From an uncultured Thermoanaerobacterales bacterium (lineage in GTDB: Bacteria > Bacillota > Clostridia > Christensenellales > UBA1242): DNA of 14,770 bases. Of this stretch, positions 14,724 through 14,770 are shown piece after piece. The notes beneath the pieces are model-generated. The model did not search any database. It worked only from the letters and a program-made list of their open reading frames with translations, and was not told where the DNA came from. Numbering within the stretch: position 1 is the stretch's first letter; each line of letters begins with the position of its first letter. A program made the position numbers and the translations under genes. The stretch spans positions 1 through 14,770 of the forward strand of contig USTP01000015.1 in NCBI GenBank assembly GCA_900557695.1. The letters are read 5' to 3'.

Positions 14724-14770
14724 CTGTCTCTTATACACATCTCCGAGCCCACGAGACTCGACGTCATCTC
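14724..14770 (+). other. Illumina Nextera i7-side adapter (technical, not genomic)
   Basis: Tn5 mosaic end (14724-14742), Nextera read-2 linker (14743-14757), 8-base index TCGACGTC (14758-14765) and the first bases of P7 (14766-14770). Genomic sequence ends at 14723. Confidence 0.98.

Overview
The window is one stretch of AT-rich bacterial DNA (about 51-14723) bracketed by Illumina Nextera library adapters at both ends (1-50 and 14724-14770), so the two outer edges are technical. The content suggests an anaerobic, uncultured Clostridia-like Firmicute. It has a short [FeFe]-hydrogenase, a duplicated DUF1540-type cysteine-rich protein, strong GGAGG-type ribosome binding sites, consensus sigma-A promoters, an LtaS-type sulfatase and a Firmicutes-style L10 leader. 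TGA is used as a stop (end of rsmF), which argues against a Mycoplasma-type code. I cannot assign a genus.

Layout from left to right: a small DUF1540-like gene (+) faces a 981-residue secreted InlB-repeat protein (-) across a shared bidirectional terminator. Next comes a self-contained rplJ-rplL operon (-) with a consensus promoter, L10 autoregulatory leader and terminator. It is detached from the usual rplK-rplA and rpoB-rpoC neighbours. Between it and an RsmF-like rRNA m5C methyltransferase gene (-) lies a GC-richer, non-coding mosaic of direct and inverted repeats (about 4935-5281), which appears to have invaded the 3' end of rsmF and now supplies its last codons and stop. Divergent from rsmF is typA/bipA (+), whose short leader can form either an 11-bp hairpin or a competing terminator-like hairpin. 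After typA come a lipoprotein with a probable beta-helix fold (+), an LtaS-like membrane phosphoglycerol transferase (-), a membrane/coiled-coil protein of unknown function (-), a small protein with a sigma-70-region-4-like C-terminus (-) and an H-cluster [FeFe]-hydrogenase-like protein with an unusual N-terminal four-cysteine module (-).

Functionally the window mixes translation genes (L10, L7/L12, RsmF, TypA), envelope genes (InlB-repeat protein, lipoprotein, LtaS-like enzyme) and one redox gene. Nearly every gene has its own promoter and/or terminator; apart from rplJ-rplL there is no clear operon. The observations most worth checking are the repeat mosaic at the end of rsmF, the possible attenuator in front of typA, the fusion of InlB repeats to what may be a solute-binding-protein-like domain, and the hydrogenase variant.
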